Positions 40,744 to 50,236 of a stretch of DNA of 64,000 nucleotides are shown here, piece after piece. The position numbers and the translations under genes were made by a program. How positions within the stretch are numbered: position 1 is the stretch's first letter; each line of letters starts with the position of its first letter. Source of the DNA: Aurantiochytrium sp. KH105 (taxonomy: Eukaryota; Sar; Bigyra; Thraustochytrida; Thraustochytriidae); contig BGKB01000218.1 of NCBI GenBank assembly GCA_003116975.1, positions 59,885-123,884 on the forward strand. The letters run 5' to 3'. Under the pieces are notes generated by a model. It made no database searches, was not told where the DNA came from, and saw only the letters and a list, made by a program, of their open reading frames with translations.

Positions 40744-41946
40744 CTACTGGATTTTGTACTTTTTCCGAGTCGTCGCTCGCTTTGCGCCGTTCGTGGCATA
40801 GTCTAGCTTGAGGTTGACGTGGGTGACGAGCATATCATTACCTTCAAGTGTGCGCGTTTCGTTGAGTAGGATGGCCACGACGCCCTGTTTAGGTCGATTT
40901 GGGTTGTTCTTGTCTGTGTAGAACTTGATCACCTTTTGGCGTGCACTGTCATCGAGCTTGGTGTTTTCTGGATCGAGCAGGATCTTGCGCATGCCTTCTG
41001 GGACCTCTGGCGGGAAATCAAGTGATGGAGGAGCAGCTGTTGGTGCTGTTGGAGTCTGTGTTGTTGGAGTCTGTGTTGTTGGAGTCTGTGTTGTTGGAGT
41101 CTGTGACTGTGCGCGGGCAGCTTCTTGTTTCTTTTCTTGCTTTTGCTGTTTCAGTAGTCGCTCTTGCTCTTGTTGCTGCTGACGAGCACGGGCGTTTTCC
41201 TCCTCGAGCTGTTTCTGTTGCTGGAGCCTTTGCTTTTCGATCCGTTGCAGAACTTCGTCTTCACTGGCGGCCGGCTTGAAGTGACGATTGTGATCTTCAA
41301 TGTCAATGTCTTGTGGCAAAAGGTGGGAGGAAAGGAAGGGCCATTCAAGGGGCACAAACTCTGGATTCATGCGGGGTCTGGACTCGACGTCGCCCGGCCG
41401 TGGCCAAGAGGTATTGGGCGTCTCGACCTCAAGGGCGATGGCGCGAATGGCCTCGTACAGGAAGCGAGCGGCGGGGTCATTTTCAGTGGGGGCAAATAAA
41501 TTGAGGGGCCCAGCTTTGTCCTGATCATTGTTGGCAAGTTCGCTCTTGGCGAGCTTGTCGGCGGCCTTTTTGGCCTCCTCAACGACTGCGTCTTCCTTGG
41601 GCTTGGTATCGGTTTCGGACGCAGACGCTTCACCTTGGGATGCGGACTCGATGACGTCCTTGCTTGCGGGGATCCGCTTGCGAACGAGGGCGAGGATGAC
41701 GCGTACCCACTCGTCCGAGTCGGCAGCAGCTGACTTGAGCACTTCGTCGACCTCGTCTGCAACACTGGCGAGCTGTGAGACGGACATGGACAGCAACGAG
41801 AGGAGGACGCGCAGTCTAATGCTGAGTTCAAATGTGGAGAACTCCTTGGCCATGAACGTGAGCCGCTCGCGCGTGAGCAGCGGGACGAACTCCGGCGCCG
41901 TCCAGTCGCCGCGCAGCTTGTTCTCCACAAGGACGCTCTCCTCCAT
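40744..41946 (-). CDS. NELFA: NELF-A-like protein, negative elongation factor subunit
   Basis: Protein of 400 residues resembling metazoan NELF-A at both ends. N-terminal part: ENKLRGDWTAPEFVPLL, then LSIRLRVLLSLLSM, then DSDEWVRVILALVRK. This follows the order of the NELF-A helical (HDAg) domain: NKL, W-x-P, VKLKLLL, DSDPWV. C-terminal part (about 330-400): a small domain with NRPKQGVVAILLNE and LKLDYATNGAKRATTRKKYK, matching the NELF-A tail with RPEKALILGFM, NYATG and KKYKP. Between them are acidic sequence, a Gln/Glu/Arg-rich coiled coil (about 235-285) and four TQTPT repeats. In animals NELF holds RNA polymerase II in promoter-proximal pausing. The role here is inferred. Fungi and plants lack NELF, so presence in this lineage is notable. 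Other subunits are not in the window. Confidence 0.75.
   Translation of the reverse strand: MEESVLVENKLRGDWTAPEFVPLLTRERLTFMAKEFSTFELSIRLRVLLSLLSMSVSQLASVADEVDEVLKSAAADSDEWVRVILALVRKRIPASKDVIESASQGEASASETDTKPKEDAVVEEAKKAADKLAKSELANNDQDKAGPLNLFAPTENDPAARFLYEAIRAIALEVETPNTSWPRPGDVESRPRMNPEFVPLEWPFLSSHLLPQDIDIEDHNRHFKPAASEDEVLQRIEKQRLQQQKQLEEENARARQQQQEQERLLKQQKQEKKQEAARAQSQTPTTQTPTTQTPTTQTPTAPTAAPPSLDFPPEVPEGMRKILLDPENTKLDDSARQKVIKFYTDKNNPNRPKQGVVAILLNETRTLEGNDMLVTHVNLKLDYATNGAKRATTRKKYKIQ
41047..41105 (-). repeat. 15-bp tandem repeat in NELF-A linker
   Basis: Four copies of a 15-bp unit (GTTGGAGTCTGTGTT on the plus strand) encode the PTTQT repeats. The copies are almost identical, pointing to recent slippage. 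Confidence 0.85.
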
Positions 41947-42763
41947 GGTGCTGAGCGTTGTTTCTACTTGCTGGCGCTGCGCTCCCCGCGGCCTGGTCTG
42001 GTCTGGCCTGGTCTGGTCTGGCCTTGCTTTGGCCCTGGCCCTGGCCCTAGCCTTGGCCCGGCTTACGCCGTGCGGCGTCTCTGCCCGCGTCCGCTGTGCA
42101 AGTGATTGATTGATGGATTGATCGATCGATCGATCGCTTTCAATCTTTTTTTTTTTCTATCCTACTTTTCTTTCTTTCTTTTTCTCGCGGCCATGCAAGA
42201 CATACATGTGGATGCAAGCAAACAAGCTCCATCTCGACCGGCGTTGCCAAGACAAAAGTAGACAGACACGGGGCAAATACAGATGTTTTTGTTTTTGTTT
42301 TTGTGATTGGTGTCGGTGCTGCCTACGTCATGGTGATTCAATTCTATTTTCGTCAAACCGCGCGCACATTCTTTTTTCTTCCTTTTGAAGAGTGAAGGAT
42401 GATCGTGGCGAGGCTCGCGCAAAATCGACCAGCATAGGTCATTTCCAGAGAGAAAAAAGAGAGAGAGGGAGAGAGAGAGAGGCGGCGACATGCTTGGTTT
42501 CTTGGCGAGATTGTGTGTGTATGTGTTTGGCAACTCTTTCATGGATGCATGAATGAATAGAATAGCCTTGCACAAGCCAGATGCCCGCGCCCGCCACGAG
42601 CTCCTAGAGCTTTGGTCCATTCGCACCTCAAAGCAAGCCCGCGTCTCTTTTCCTTGCGCCCAGGGCAGAGCGATCAAGAGCAGGAAACGTCTTTTGCGTC
42701 GTCACCGGCTGCGGAGCGCCAGGCGTTGGTCATTCTCGCGCCATTCCCGTCTATTTTTTGCAT
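41947..42763. other. Spacer between NELF-A and mL41
   Basis: No supportable gene. It contains CTGG/CCCTGG-rich sequence at 41994-42060, a GATC run at about 42119-42136 and a pyrimidine tract at 42137-42185. One 171-codon minus frame (42162-42677) lacks family features and is rejected. Confidence 0.55.
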
Positions 42764-43054
42764 TTAGTTCTTGTTGGTGGTGGGCACGACGGGCATAGCC
42801 GGTGGCGGCGTCTTGATCTGAGGCGTGGCGTTGGAAACGTAGGCGGTGAGCTCGCAGTCGGTGAGGTCAGGGGGCAGGATAAACTTCATCTTGGAGTAAT
42901 CCTTGATGAAGTTGCCGTGCTTGCTGACGAAGCCGCCCTTCCAGCCGCCCTTACCCTTGTAGTAATGCCTGTTGCCGCGCTTGGGGCTCAGCGGGCCGCG
43001 CAGCTTCTTGGCACCGCGCTCCACCGTCGTGCGCAGGGCCGCCGCGACGGTCAT
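42764..43054 (-). CDS. MRPL41: Mitochondrial large-subunit ribosomal protein mL41
   Basis: Protein of 96 residues. The core LSPKRGNRHYYKGKGGWKGG, then FVSKHGNFIKDYSKMKFILP and PDLTDCELTAYVS, matches the mL41 pattern (KRG-N-FYKG, then Y-x-V-PDL-T-x-x-L-x-PYVS). The N-terminus TVAAALRTTVERGAKKLRG is basic and lacks acidic residues apart from one Glu, as expected for a mitochondrial presequence. It acts in the mitochondrial ribosome. The Met at 43054 is preferred to 43177, whose added 41 residues are Arg-rich leader. Short length and a Pro-rich end are normal for this family outside animals. Divergent from ARL5. Confidence 0.85.
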   Translation of the reverse strand: MTVAAALRTTVERGAKKLRGPLSPKRGNRHYYKGKGGWKGGFVSKHGNFIKDYSKMKFILPPDLTDCELTAYVSNATPQIKTPPPAMPVVPTTNKN

Positions 43055-43635
43055 CTTCTCCTGCCCTTTCCTCGCTCGCCCTTCTTGCTCTGCGCGAGCG
43101 CGAGGGAGTGAGTGAGTGGCCCTAGCTGTCCGCGAACCCTTCTCTCGCCGCCGCCGCGCGCGTCCGCCAGGCCGCACGCTCGCGCGCTCCAGGTCTGCTC
43201 TTGCCGCGCCCTCGCCTCGCCCGCCCGCCCGCCCGCCGCTCGCGTCCTCGCTCGCGATCTGCGCGTCCTCGCTCGCGTTCTGCGCGTCCTCGTCGCCGCC
43301 TCTCCCCTCTCCCTGCGCCGCCCAGCCGCGCTTAAGGCGGGCGGGCGGCGCGCCCTGCCGCGCCGGGAGGCCTTACCGCGCGCCGAGCAGGGCCGGCGCG
43401 CGCCACCTTAATCGGCCGCCGCGCCGCGGCGTGCGCGCGGTAGGAGGGGCTAGCGCGCGGCTAGCGCGGGCGGGGCGGGCGGCAAGCAGGGAGAAGGGGA
43501 GAAGGGGAGGAGCAGGAGCGGGAGAAGGCGCAGCAGCAGCAGAGCGTGAGGCAGATCGGCTTGCGGGAGGGCGCGGGCGGCGCGGGCGGCGCGGCGGAGG
43601 CGGCGAGGGCGCGGCGCGGCGAGGGCGGCGCGAGG
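43055..43635. promoter_or_regulatory. Divergent promoter between mL41 and ARL5
   Basis: 581 bp, very GC-rich. Two GCTAGC palindromes lie at 43449-43454 and 43460-43465, 11 bp apart, the same spacing as the ACTAGT pair in the TRAPPC2 promoter. No TATA-like sequence stands out. Confidence 0.45.
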
Positions 43636-44181
43636 ATGGGCAACCTGTGGTCGCTGTGGCAGAACTTCTTCCAGGGGGAGAAGGAGGTGAAGGCGATCAT
43701 CGTGGGGTTGAACAATGCCGGCAAGACGACGACGCTGTACCAGCTGCACCTGGGCCAGGTGGTGAGCACGCAGCCGACGATTGGGTCCAACGTGGAGGAG
43801 GTGCGGAGGGGCAACGTGAGGTTCCAGTGCTGGGACCTGGGCGGCCAGGAGTCGCTGCGGAAAACGTGGGAGATGTACTTCACGAACACGCAGGCGGTCC
43901 TGCTCGTGGTGGACAGCACGGAGCGCGATCGAATCGCCGTGGTGAAACACGAGCTGCAACGTCTGCTGGCCCACGAGGACCTGCAGGGCGCTGTGGTTCT
44001 CGTACTGGCTAACAAACAGGACATTAAGGGGTCGATGACGGCGGCCGAAATCACGGATGCGCTCGAGCTCCACGGCATCAAAGGCCGCTCCTGGCACATT
44101 GAGGGGTGCTGCGCGCTCACTGGCGAGGGGCTGGCTGAGGGCATGGACTGGGTTGCACAGACTCTGACGTCTTCGTCGTGA
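43636..44181 (+). CDS. ARL5: ARL5-type small GTPase
   Basis: Protein of 181 residues, the ARF-family length. It starts [12 protein letters not shown], so Gly2 can be myristoylated and the start forms an amphipathic helix. Nucleotide motifs: GLNNAGKT (24-31), switch I PTIGSN (47-52), WDLGGQ (66-71, with the catalytic Gln), NKQD (126-129) and CCALTGEG (148-155). The block [19 protein letters not shown] and [13 protein letters not shown] are typical of ARL5 rather than ARF1 or ARL1. ARL5 acts at the trans-Golgi, where it recruits the GARP tether for endosome-to-Golgi transport. The Met at 43636 is required to expose Gly2; the in-frame Met at 43546 would destroy it. Confidence 0.94.
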   Translation: MGNLWSLWQNFFQGEKEVKAIIVGLNNAGKTTTLYQLHLGQVVSTQPTIGSNVEEVRRGNVRFQCWDLGGQESLRKTWEMYFTNTQAVLLVVDSTERDRIAVVKHELQRLLAHEDLQGAVVLVLANKQDIKGSMTAAEITDALELHGIKGRSWHIEGCCALTGEGLAEGMDWVAQTLTSSS

Positions 44182-45170
44182 GACGATTCATTCGGGGTTG
44201 TGCTTTCTTCCTTTCTTCCTTTCTTTCTTTCCTTCCTTCTTTCTTTTTCCCTCTGGGAGGAGCTCAGCCAGAGAGAAGATCCAAGAAGAGAGAGAATGGA
44301 AGGGAGCGAGGAAGGGAGGGAGGATAAGCTTGTTGCTTGCGGTCATTGCGACTCCCTTTTCTTGCACAGAGCTAGTCTGTGCGGAGAATTCAGGCAGGCA
44401 AGCAGGCAGGCAGATTTTACAGACACAGAGAGGGAGAAAGACTGTCCGTTTGCGATCAAGTGCTTGCTGCCTTTGTTCGCTTGCCCTCCCTCAGTTCCAC
44501 CTCGTTTTTACCCCTCCTTTATTGTTTGTTTGTTTCTTTACGTATGCGCACGTGAACCTTATAGATACTCTCTGCCGACCAACGATATTTTGCGCGCACC
44601 CCGTGTGTCTGGGCGTTGCCGTATTTTCTGCAGTGCTTAGTGTTGGCTCGCATCGGTTGCAGCAGCGGAAAGCGCGTCATACGTAACGTGAGAGCTTTGG
44701 CGATCGATGATGGCGTTTCCGGTGCTGACTGAAAACAGTCGCCGCACCAAGCAAAAAAGGAAAAAAGCAAGCTTGTGAAAACAAGCAAGCAAGTTTTAGC
44801 ATGTACCACGTATACTCAAAGCAGAGAAAAAGCAAAAAGTCATCTTTCTTTTGTTCATCTCTTTCGATCATTCACTCGTTCGTTCCTTCCTTCCTTCCTT
44901 GATTCTTTCGTTCATGCACCCTGAGAGAAAAGAGAAAAAGACAATTTGTACAACAGAAGGAACCGACTCACTGACCGACTGTCCGTGAGCCAAGCCTAGA
45001 AAATGACTTGATCATCATCACTGACTTTTTCACGCTCGAAAAGAGAGAAAGCTTTTGTTGGAAAAAATCAACAACAACAACAAACGACACGCCAACATCA
45101 AGGCAGGCCTAACGGCGTCACACACACACTTTGTTCATTGGTTCATTGCTTGATTGACTACCTGCCTTCT
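44182..45170. other. Spacer between convergent ARL5 and UNC45
   Basis: About 990 bp with no supportable gene. The ARL5 side is pyrimidine-rich (TTTCTTCC runs at 44204-44250). GTTC/CTTC repeats occur at 44874-44905 and AACA repeats at about 45068-45084. Confidence 0.6.
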
Positions 45171-47837
45171 TCAGGAAGACGCTTGTTTCGCCTCAAGTAG
45201 GACGCGCAAACATTCCTTGGCGGGGCCAGCAGCAGGCGACTCTGGCGCAAGCTTGAGGAGCGCCGTAAGCGCAATATCGACCTTGGCTTCGAGCATGCGC
45301 TGAGGCCCTTTGCCCTCGGGCCACGTTTCTGTGAGGTTGAGCAAGCAAACAGCAGCGCGGTGCATGACATCGAGGTCACCGCTGGCCACAAGGGCACCGA
45401 GAGCGGCAATGGCGTCCTCGTCTTGATCAGCCATGGTTTTGGCAATGCGTTCGTCAACGGTGAGATTGGCAAGAGCACCCGTGGCCGCACACGCCGTGGG
45501 CTTGTCCTCCTCGTAAGCCTGGGCAAAGAGGATCCACAAGCGCATCTTATCCTTGCGCATGAACCACTCGAGGATCTCGTCGGCGGGAATGAGATTGTTG
45601 ATGGCCTCCGTGGCGGCCCGGCGCACCATGAGATTGTCTGAATACTGCGCAAACTCAAAGGCCGGGATGGCGTTGGACTTTATCATCTTTTGCTTGGCCT
45701 CCCAGCTGACCGTGGCAATGTTCGTGAGGGCCATGCAACACTCAAAGACGACAAGGTCCGAGTCGTTGTGGCGGACCTGCCGCACGAGCGGTCCAATTGT
45801 GTCCATGAGCTGCTCGTCCTTGAGCATGTGGGGGTTGGTAGTGACAAAGATTTTGCCGAGCGCGTGCGCAGCAAATTGACGCGACTTTTCAGTCCCGCCG
45901 TCTGTGAGCTTGAAGAGGGCGCGCAGCGCGCCCTGAGTAATCATGGCGCTGCGGACCTCCTTGACGGTGGCAATGTTGCAAAAGGCGCGCGCGGCGGCTT
46001 CAATGACGCGGTCAGAGCCCGAGCCGCTGAGGACCAGCTGGCGCAATGCCGCAATGCCATTGAGCTTGACAAAGGTCTCGATGCGAAGGGCGACCTGCTC
46101 GGGAGGATCGCGCTGGCCACTCTTTTTCGTCTGCGACTTTGTCAGCTTTTCAAACTGCTCCCACTGCTCCTCGGTAACCTCCATTTCACGCAATTTCTCG
46201 CGACGCTTGTCGTCCTCGGACATTGTAATGTTCTCAAAGATGAAGGCGAGGCCGTAGGCGTAGCTCTGCTTGGCGCCGGGCTCGGCAAGGGCGATGAGAC
46301 GCTGCATGACCTTGAGACCGTCGCCGCGAATGAGCATCATTTTTACCTGCGAGTCGGAAATTACAAAGGAGACGGCTTCGACGCCCTTGGCCTGTTCCTC
46401 GAGAGACGATTTTTCCTGCAAAAGACTTGCCACCGAGGAGAGTACAAATACGCCATTTTCGGAATCGGCGTCAAAGTCGATGGCGTTGAGCTTGGTGAGC
46501 GTGACGGCGGCCGCCGAGCGCACCGGACCCGTGTCCGAGGTTGCGAGCAGCTTGAGAATGTCGGTGATGTCGCCCGCCAGGAGACCGCGGCCGGCCTCTG
46601 AATTGGCCATGTGCGAGAAGACGTCGGCGGCGAGAGCTTGCGCGCGGCTCGAGCCCGTGCGCGCGATGCGTGCCAGGGGCTGAAGAAGATCCTCCTCTTG
46701 CACGAGGGCGAGTCCGAGATCCTTGTTGGCGTAATAAATGGCATCGAGGGCAGCGGCGCCACGGATTTGCTCGTGTACGCCACTTGCCAGGAGCAGTGGC
46801 TTGCAAAAGGCAACGGCGTACTCCTTGATGAGCTTGTCGTCCTCGAGGGCCGGAAGGACCTGACCGAGCACGACACTGACCTGTTGCAGGGGTTCATCGC
46901 GGTTATGGTCGCGCTCGATCATGGACATGAGGGCCTCGAGACCGCCGTGTGTGAAGAAGGCCTTGGAGGCGTCCTTGTCGTCAGCACACAGGCGGACGGT
47001 GGCTTCGACGGCGACACGGCGCAGCGCCTCGTCATCTGCGCGAAGACTGGAGACGACGAGCTTGAGCGTCGGCGTCGCGTCCTTGCCTTCTTGGCGCTTG
47101 ACAAAACGCCAGAGCATGTTCAGGCAGGCGGCGGCGCCCGAGTCGCCAGGGGTTTCGGCCGGGGTCTCAATGAAGCGTGTGGCTTCGTCAATGTCGACCG
47201 CTTTGAGACCAAACTCCCAGCAGGCGTCGATCTCGGCCATTTTGCTCAAAATCTTGAGCGCCAAGGCGTCCTTGGTGCGCATCGCCCAGAGCGTGGTGCA
47301 GGCGTCGCGCGTTGCCATGGAAGCGGCGAGCTGGCTGTCGTCCATGATGGACGCGAGGAGCTTGCGCAGCGTAGCTGTGCGCGCGCCGTCGTCGTTCGTG
47401 GACGCGGCGGTTTGCAGGGCCTCCATGGCTTGCGAGACGGCGGAGCCCTTGTTTTCTGCCATTTGACGCAGCTTGAGCATGAGCGCTTGGGCCGGTTTGT
47501 TGTTGCTGTCGGCCTCGAGGAGCCTGCGCAAGTCGAGGACGGCGCCCTCGAGGTTTTCCAAGGCGGCGCGTGCCTGGGCGCGTCGGTAGAGGGCCTTGAC
47601 ATTGGAGGCGTCGCTCTCGAGGGCGTCGCTGCAGTCCTTTTCGCAGTCCTTGAAGCGCTCGAGCTTGAGCAGGCAGGCGGCGCGATTGCAGAGCACTGTC
47701 ACGCGCAGCGATTTCGCCTCCTCGGGCCCGAGGTCCTCGCTGCCGTCATGCTTGAGGGCCTCTGCGTACGCCTCGCACGCCTCCTCGAACTTGCCCGCGG
47801 CGAAGAGCTCGTTTCCGCGCGCCTTGTGAGCCGCCAT
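45171..47837 (-). CDS. UNC45: UNC-45 myosin chaperone (TPR + UCS)
   Basis: Protein of 888 residues, close to the animal UNC-45 length of about 930. The N-terminal TPR domain (about 1-115) starts AHKARGNELFAAGKFEEACE and carries the basic residues used to clamp the Hsp70/Hsp90 C-terminal EEVD. A central armadillo-like region follows. The UCS domain occupies roughly the last 400 residues, with CCMALTNIATVSWEAKQKMI, NLMVRRAATEAINNLIP and ACAATGALANLTVDE. UNC-45 proteins fold and protect myosin motor domains together with Hsp90; fungal relatives have only UCS, so the TPR form is the ancestral or animal-like type. It probably acts in the cytosol on class I/II or other myosins. The start is the only Met before the TPR. 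Divergent from the methyltransferase-like gene. Confidence 0.92.
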   Translation of the reverse strand: MAAHKARGNELFAAGKFEEACEAYAEALKHDGSEDLGPEEAKSLRVTVLCNRAACLLKLERFKDCEKDCSDALESDASNVKALYRRAQARAALENLEGAVLDLRRLLEADSNNKPAQALMLKLRQMAENKGSAVSQAMEALQTAASTNDDGARTATLRKLLASIMDDSQLAASMATRDACTTLWAMRTKDALALKILSKMAEIDACWEFGLKAVDIDEATRFIETPAETPGDSGAAACLNMLWRFVKRQEGKDATPTLKLVVSSLRADDEALRRVAVEATVRLCADDKDASKAFFTHGGLEALMSMIERDHNRDEPLQQVSVVLGQVLPALEDDKLIKEYAVAFCKPLLLASGVHEQIRGAAALDAIYYANKDLGLALVQEEDLLQPLARIARTGSSRAQALAADVFSHMANSEAGRGLLAGDITDILKLLATSDTGPVRSAAAVTLTKLNAIDFDADSENGVFVLSSVASLLQEKSSLEEQAKGVEAVSFVISDSQVKMMLIRGDGLKVMQRLIALAEPGAKQSYAYGLAFIFENITMSEDDKRREKLREMEVTEEQWEQFEKLTKSQTKKSGQRDPPEQVALRIETFVKLNGIAALRQLVLSGSGSDRVIEAAARAFCNIATVKEVRSAMITQGALRALFKLTDGGTEKSRQFAAHALGKIFVTTNPHMLKDEQLMDTIGPLVRQVRHNDSDLVVFECCMALTNIATVSWEAKQKMIKSNAIPAFEFAQYSDNLMVRRAATEAINNLIPADEILEWFMRKDKMRLWILFAQAYEEDKPTACAATGALANLTVDERIAKTMADQDEDAIAALGALVASGDLDVMHRAAVCLLNLTETWPEGKGPQRMLEAKVDIALTALLKLAPESPAAGPAKECLRVLLEAKQASS

Positions 47838-48470
47838 CTCCTTTGCTCACGAGCAGCTGCCCTGATTCCCTCTTTGCCAGCTCCTCTGCGTGCAAGCGAG
47901 CGAGCGAGCGAGCGAGCGAGCGAGCGAGCGTCCGTGCGGAGTCGCCGGCGAGCGTGGGATTCTGGATTGACGCTGCTGCCAAGTCACCATCACCGTGCAC
48001 CCCCTAGCTGCTACTGCTACTAGGCCTACCAGTAACTCGAGCGAGCGCGCGCCGCGGTACCACTTGCTACCGCGGAATGCCGAGGTACCGGGTACCGGTA
48101 CCGCGATAGGGCCTGCTGCGTCCAACTTGACGAGAAGGGCGGTCAATCGAGGAGGAGAAACAGAGGGAGTGGCTTTTCCGGATGAGGTCGGGAGGGGACG
48201 TGCGGTGTTGTTGTGCACGCGCGCGGCGCGCTGCGTGGAGGACTGCGCTGCGATGGCGGCTCGGCGCAGCGATGGCGAGCGGGCGATCTTTTCTACTTGT
48301 GGGCGGCGACACGAGTCGGCAGAGGTGACGCCCGACGTGGCCACGTTTACGAGAATCCAAAATGAAAATCGCGGTCGATCGCGGCCAAAAAGTATCGAAA
48401 GCAGAACTCTGATTGAGCAGTTTGCGAAGCAGCACGCGCCACGGGGTACGGTCTCGCACGCGGGCGCGCG
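47838..48470. promoter_or_regulatory. Divergent promoter between UNC45 and LCM-like gene
   Basis: 633 bp. A (GAGC)n run lies at 47897-47930. CTAG sites occur at 48004 and 48020, the latter within CTAGGCCTA. A perfect hairpin has arms at 48052-48059 and 48068-48075 (CCGCGGTA / TACCGCGG, 8-base loop). Three overlapping or adjacent GGTACC sites follow at 48084-48102. This cluster of dyads is the most structured promoter in the window. Confidence 0.5.
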
Positions 48471-49940
48471 ATGAGGGGCCGCGAGGGCGCGAGGGGCAGG
48501 GGCCGCGGGCGCGAGGGCCGCGAGGCGTCGAGGGAGAGGTCTCGCAGCGTGCGCGTGCGCGGATCGAGCCCGGCGCCGCAACGACGGAGGCTGGTCTTCA
48601 AGGAGTCCAGCCCCGTAAGGTCGAGGAGGTCCAGGAGCAGCAGCTTGAGCAAGAAGAAGCAGCAACAGAGGGCCAAGAACAGGAAAAGAAATAATAACAA
48701 CAACAACAATAACAGCAACCACAAGCACAAGCACAACCGCCACCACAGTACGGCGAAGATGAAGATGAAGACGAAGAAGTCTCGGTCGCGATCGCGGTCG
48801 CGGTCGAGCTCGTTGTCGAGCACCTCGTCGTCGTCCGCTTCGTCAGAACTATCGTCGGGCTCGTCGGCGACGACTCTGTCCTCGGCGTCGTCGCTGTCAA
48901 CAGTCGATACGTCGGCGAAACGCAAGGTACGGCGACGCGAACGGCTGCGTGCACGCACAGCAGAACTCAAGGCAAAGCGCCAAGCGCGGTGGGAAAGGAG
49001 CTGCGTGCGATGGTTTTGGATCTTGGGCCTTCCCGTGATTTTGCCATGCGGTGTGGCCCTGTACTTTATGTCTCGCCGCGCGCGAAGTGCGCACGAGTGG
49101 ATCACGTGGAATGCCTATTGGGACGCCTTTTACGTGTGGTTGCTTCACGAGCTTGGGTTTCGTCAAGACGAGTCCGGTCGCGACTTGTTCATGGCGCTTC
49201 CAGGCAGCACAAGCCTCGTACTCTTTCCGCTGAAAATGTGGCTCCGTGTGGCGCGCTTTTTTAGCCGTCTATGGGTTGAACACAAGTTTTATGATGCGCC
49301 GCCGGGTCGCTTGCACCGCAGAATGAGCAAGCTTGCCTTTTTTGACAAGGCGGTCGCCCGTGACGAGATCGAGCAAGTCGTGATTCTCGGCGGCGGCTTG
49401 TCGACCTTTGGGTTTAACGAGACGTTTTTGGGCAAGCACGTGCATCGCGTCTTTGAGTACAATGCGAAAACGATAAATGCAGGCAAGCGCAAGCTGATGC
49501 GTGCTGCTGGAATTCGCGCGCGGCATGTCACGTCCTTGAACGTGCGCAAGGGGATTGGCCAAAAGGGTCGATGGCTTGTCGACTTGACGTTGGCGGGCTT
49601 TGACCCGGAAGCCACGACGCTCTTTATTGTCAATGACGATATGTGGAAATGGTCGCCCGAGGCTGGCAAGAAATTTCTGGCCGAGGTTGGCGACCTTGTG
49701 CAGGGACACCCGTTGCACCTCTTGGCTTTTCCTTATTTGGACGAGAGCCTCGTGCGACCGCCGGGGTGGTTTTCGCGTAAACGGCAGGATGCCCCGACTT
49801 TTGGTTTGCCGGAGGGGGCGCAGCAGGCAAAGTGGTTGCGCCGTGTCGCCAATCTCAAGCCTCTTGACCACGCTCGTTTTCCCGTCGAAAAGACGGGTTT
49901 CCTTCTCTGCACCTCGCCGCTCAACGTGCCGACGGCTTGA
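48471..49940 (+). CDS. Membrane-anchored LCM/PPM1-like SAM-dependent methyltransferase
   Basis: Protein of 489 residues. Residues 1-165 are low-complexity: Arg/Gly, Ser-Arg dipeptides, an Asn8 run, His/Lys, then Ser-rich. One hydrophobic segment lies at about 178-200 (RWFWILGLPVILPCGVALYF). The C-terminal 220 residues look like the leucine carboxyl methyltransferase (LCM/PPM1) fold. Evidence: IEQVVILGGGLSTFGF (301-315) as SAM-binding motif I; HRVFEYNAKTINAGKRKL, where an acidic residue ends strand 2; and AGFDPEATTLFIVNDDMW, the family's 'GFDP-x-x-x-TLFI-x-E' strand. The usual ILGAGLDTR reads ILGGGLSTF, so the Asp-Thr-Arg that binds the leucine carboxylate in PPM1 is not kept, and the substrate is probably different. 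The start is the first Met and is uncertain because the N-terminus is unconserved. Confidence 0.7.
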   Translation: MRGREGARGRGRGREGREASRERSRSVRVRGSSPAPQRRRLVFKESSPVRSRRSRSSSLSKKKQQQRAKNRKRNNNNNNNNSNHKHKHNRHHSTAKMKMKTKKSRSRSRSRSSSLSSTSSSSASSELSSGSSATTLSSASSLSTVDTSAKRKVRRRERLRARTAELKAKRQARWERSCVRWFWILGLPVILPCGVALYFMSRRARSAHEWITWNAYWDAFYVWLLHELGFRQDESGRDLFMALPGSTSLVLFPLKMWLRVARFFSRLWVEHKFYDAPPGRLHRRMSKLAFFDKAVARDEIEQVVILGGGLSTFGFNETFLGKHVHRVFEYNAKTINAGKRKLMRAAGIRARHVTSLNVRKGIGQKGRWLVDLTLAGFDPEATTLFIVNDDMWKWSPEAGKKFLAEVGDLVQGHPLHLLAFPYLDESLVRPPGWFSRKRQDAPTFGLPEGAQQAKWLRRVANLKPLDHARFPVEKTGFLLCTSPLNVPTA

Positions 49941-50236
49941 TCTTCTGGAATGAGAGGAGAGCGCAATGCGCCATTCTTTTTCTTCTCTCTCTCTCTCTGT
50001 GAGCCAAAGTAAAGGTCGCTATGAACGTTTTTCGATGGAACATCTTCGAGTAAAAACCAGCCAAATGGTGTGGTCTTTAGAGAAAAGGCATAATAAACTA
50101 AATGACACGCTACTAGGCCTATACCTACATTTTGCAGCAGAAAGTCTTGGGGAATCATACGGGACCTCCACCCCTTTTATTTACCCTCTTTTGTTGTTGT
50201 TGTAAAATTCGAGTGATGGACGGACCTCTGACGCTC

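Noticed and set aside
42162-42677. 171-codon minus frame between NELF-A and mL41
   Set aside because: Translates GA and AAAC repeats; no recognisable motif and no support for a start or conserved core.
44198-44686. 162-codon plus frame after ARL5
   Set aside because: Begins in a TTTCTTCC tract and has no conserved pattern; most likely 3' UTR and spacer.
46611-48023. 470-codon plus frame opposite UNC45
   Set aside because: Antisense shadow of UNC45, which has full TPR and UCS motifs; it runs on into the GAGC repeat of the promoter.
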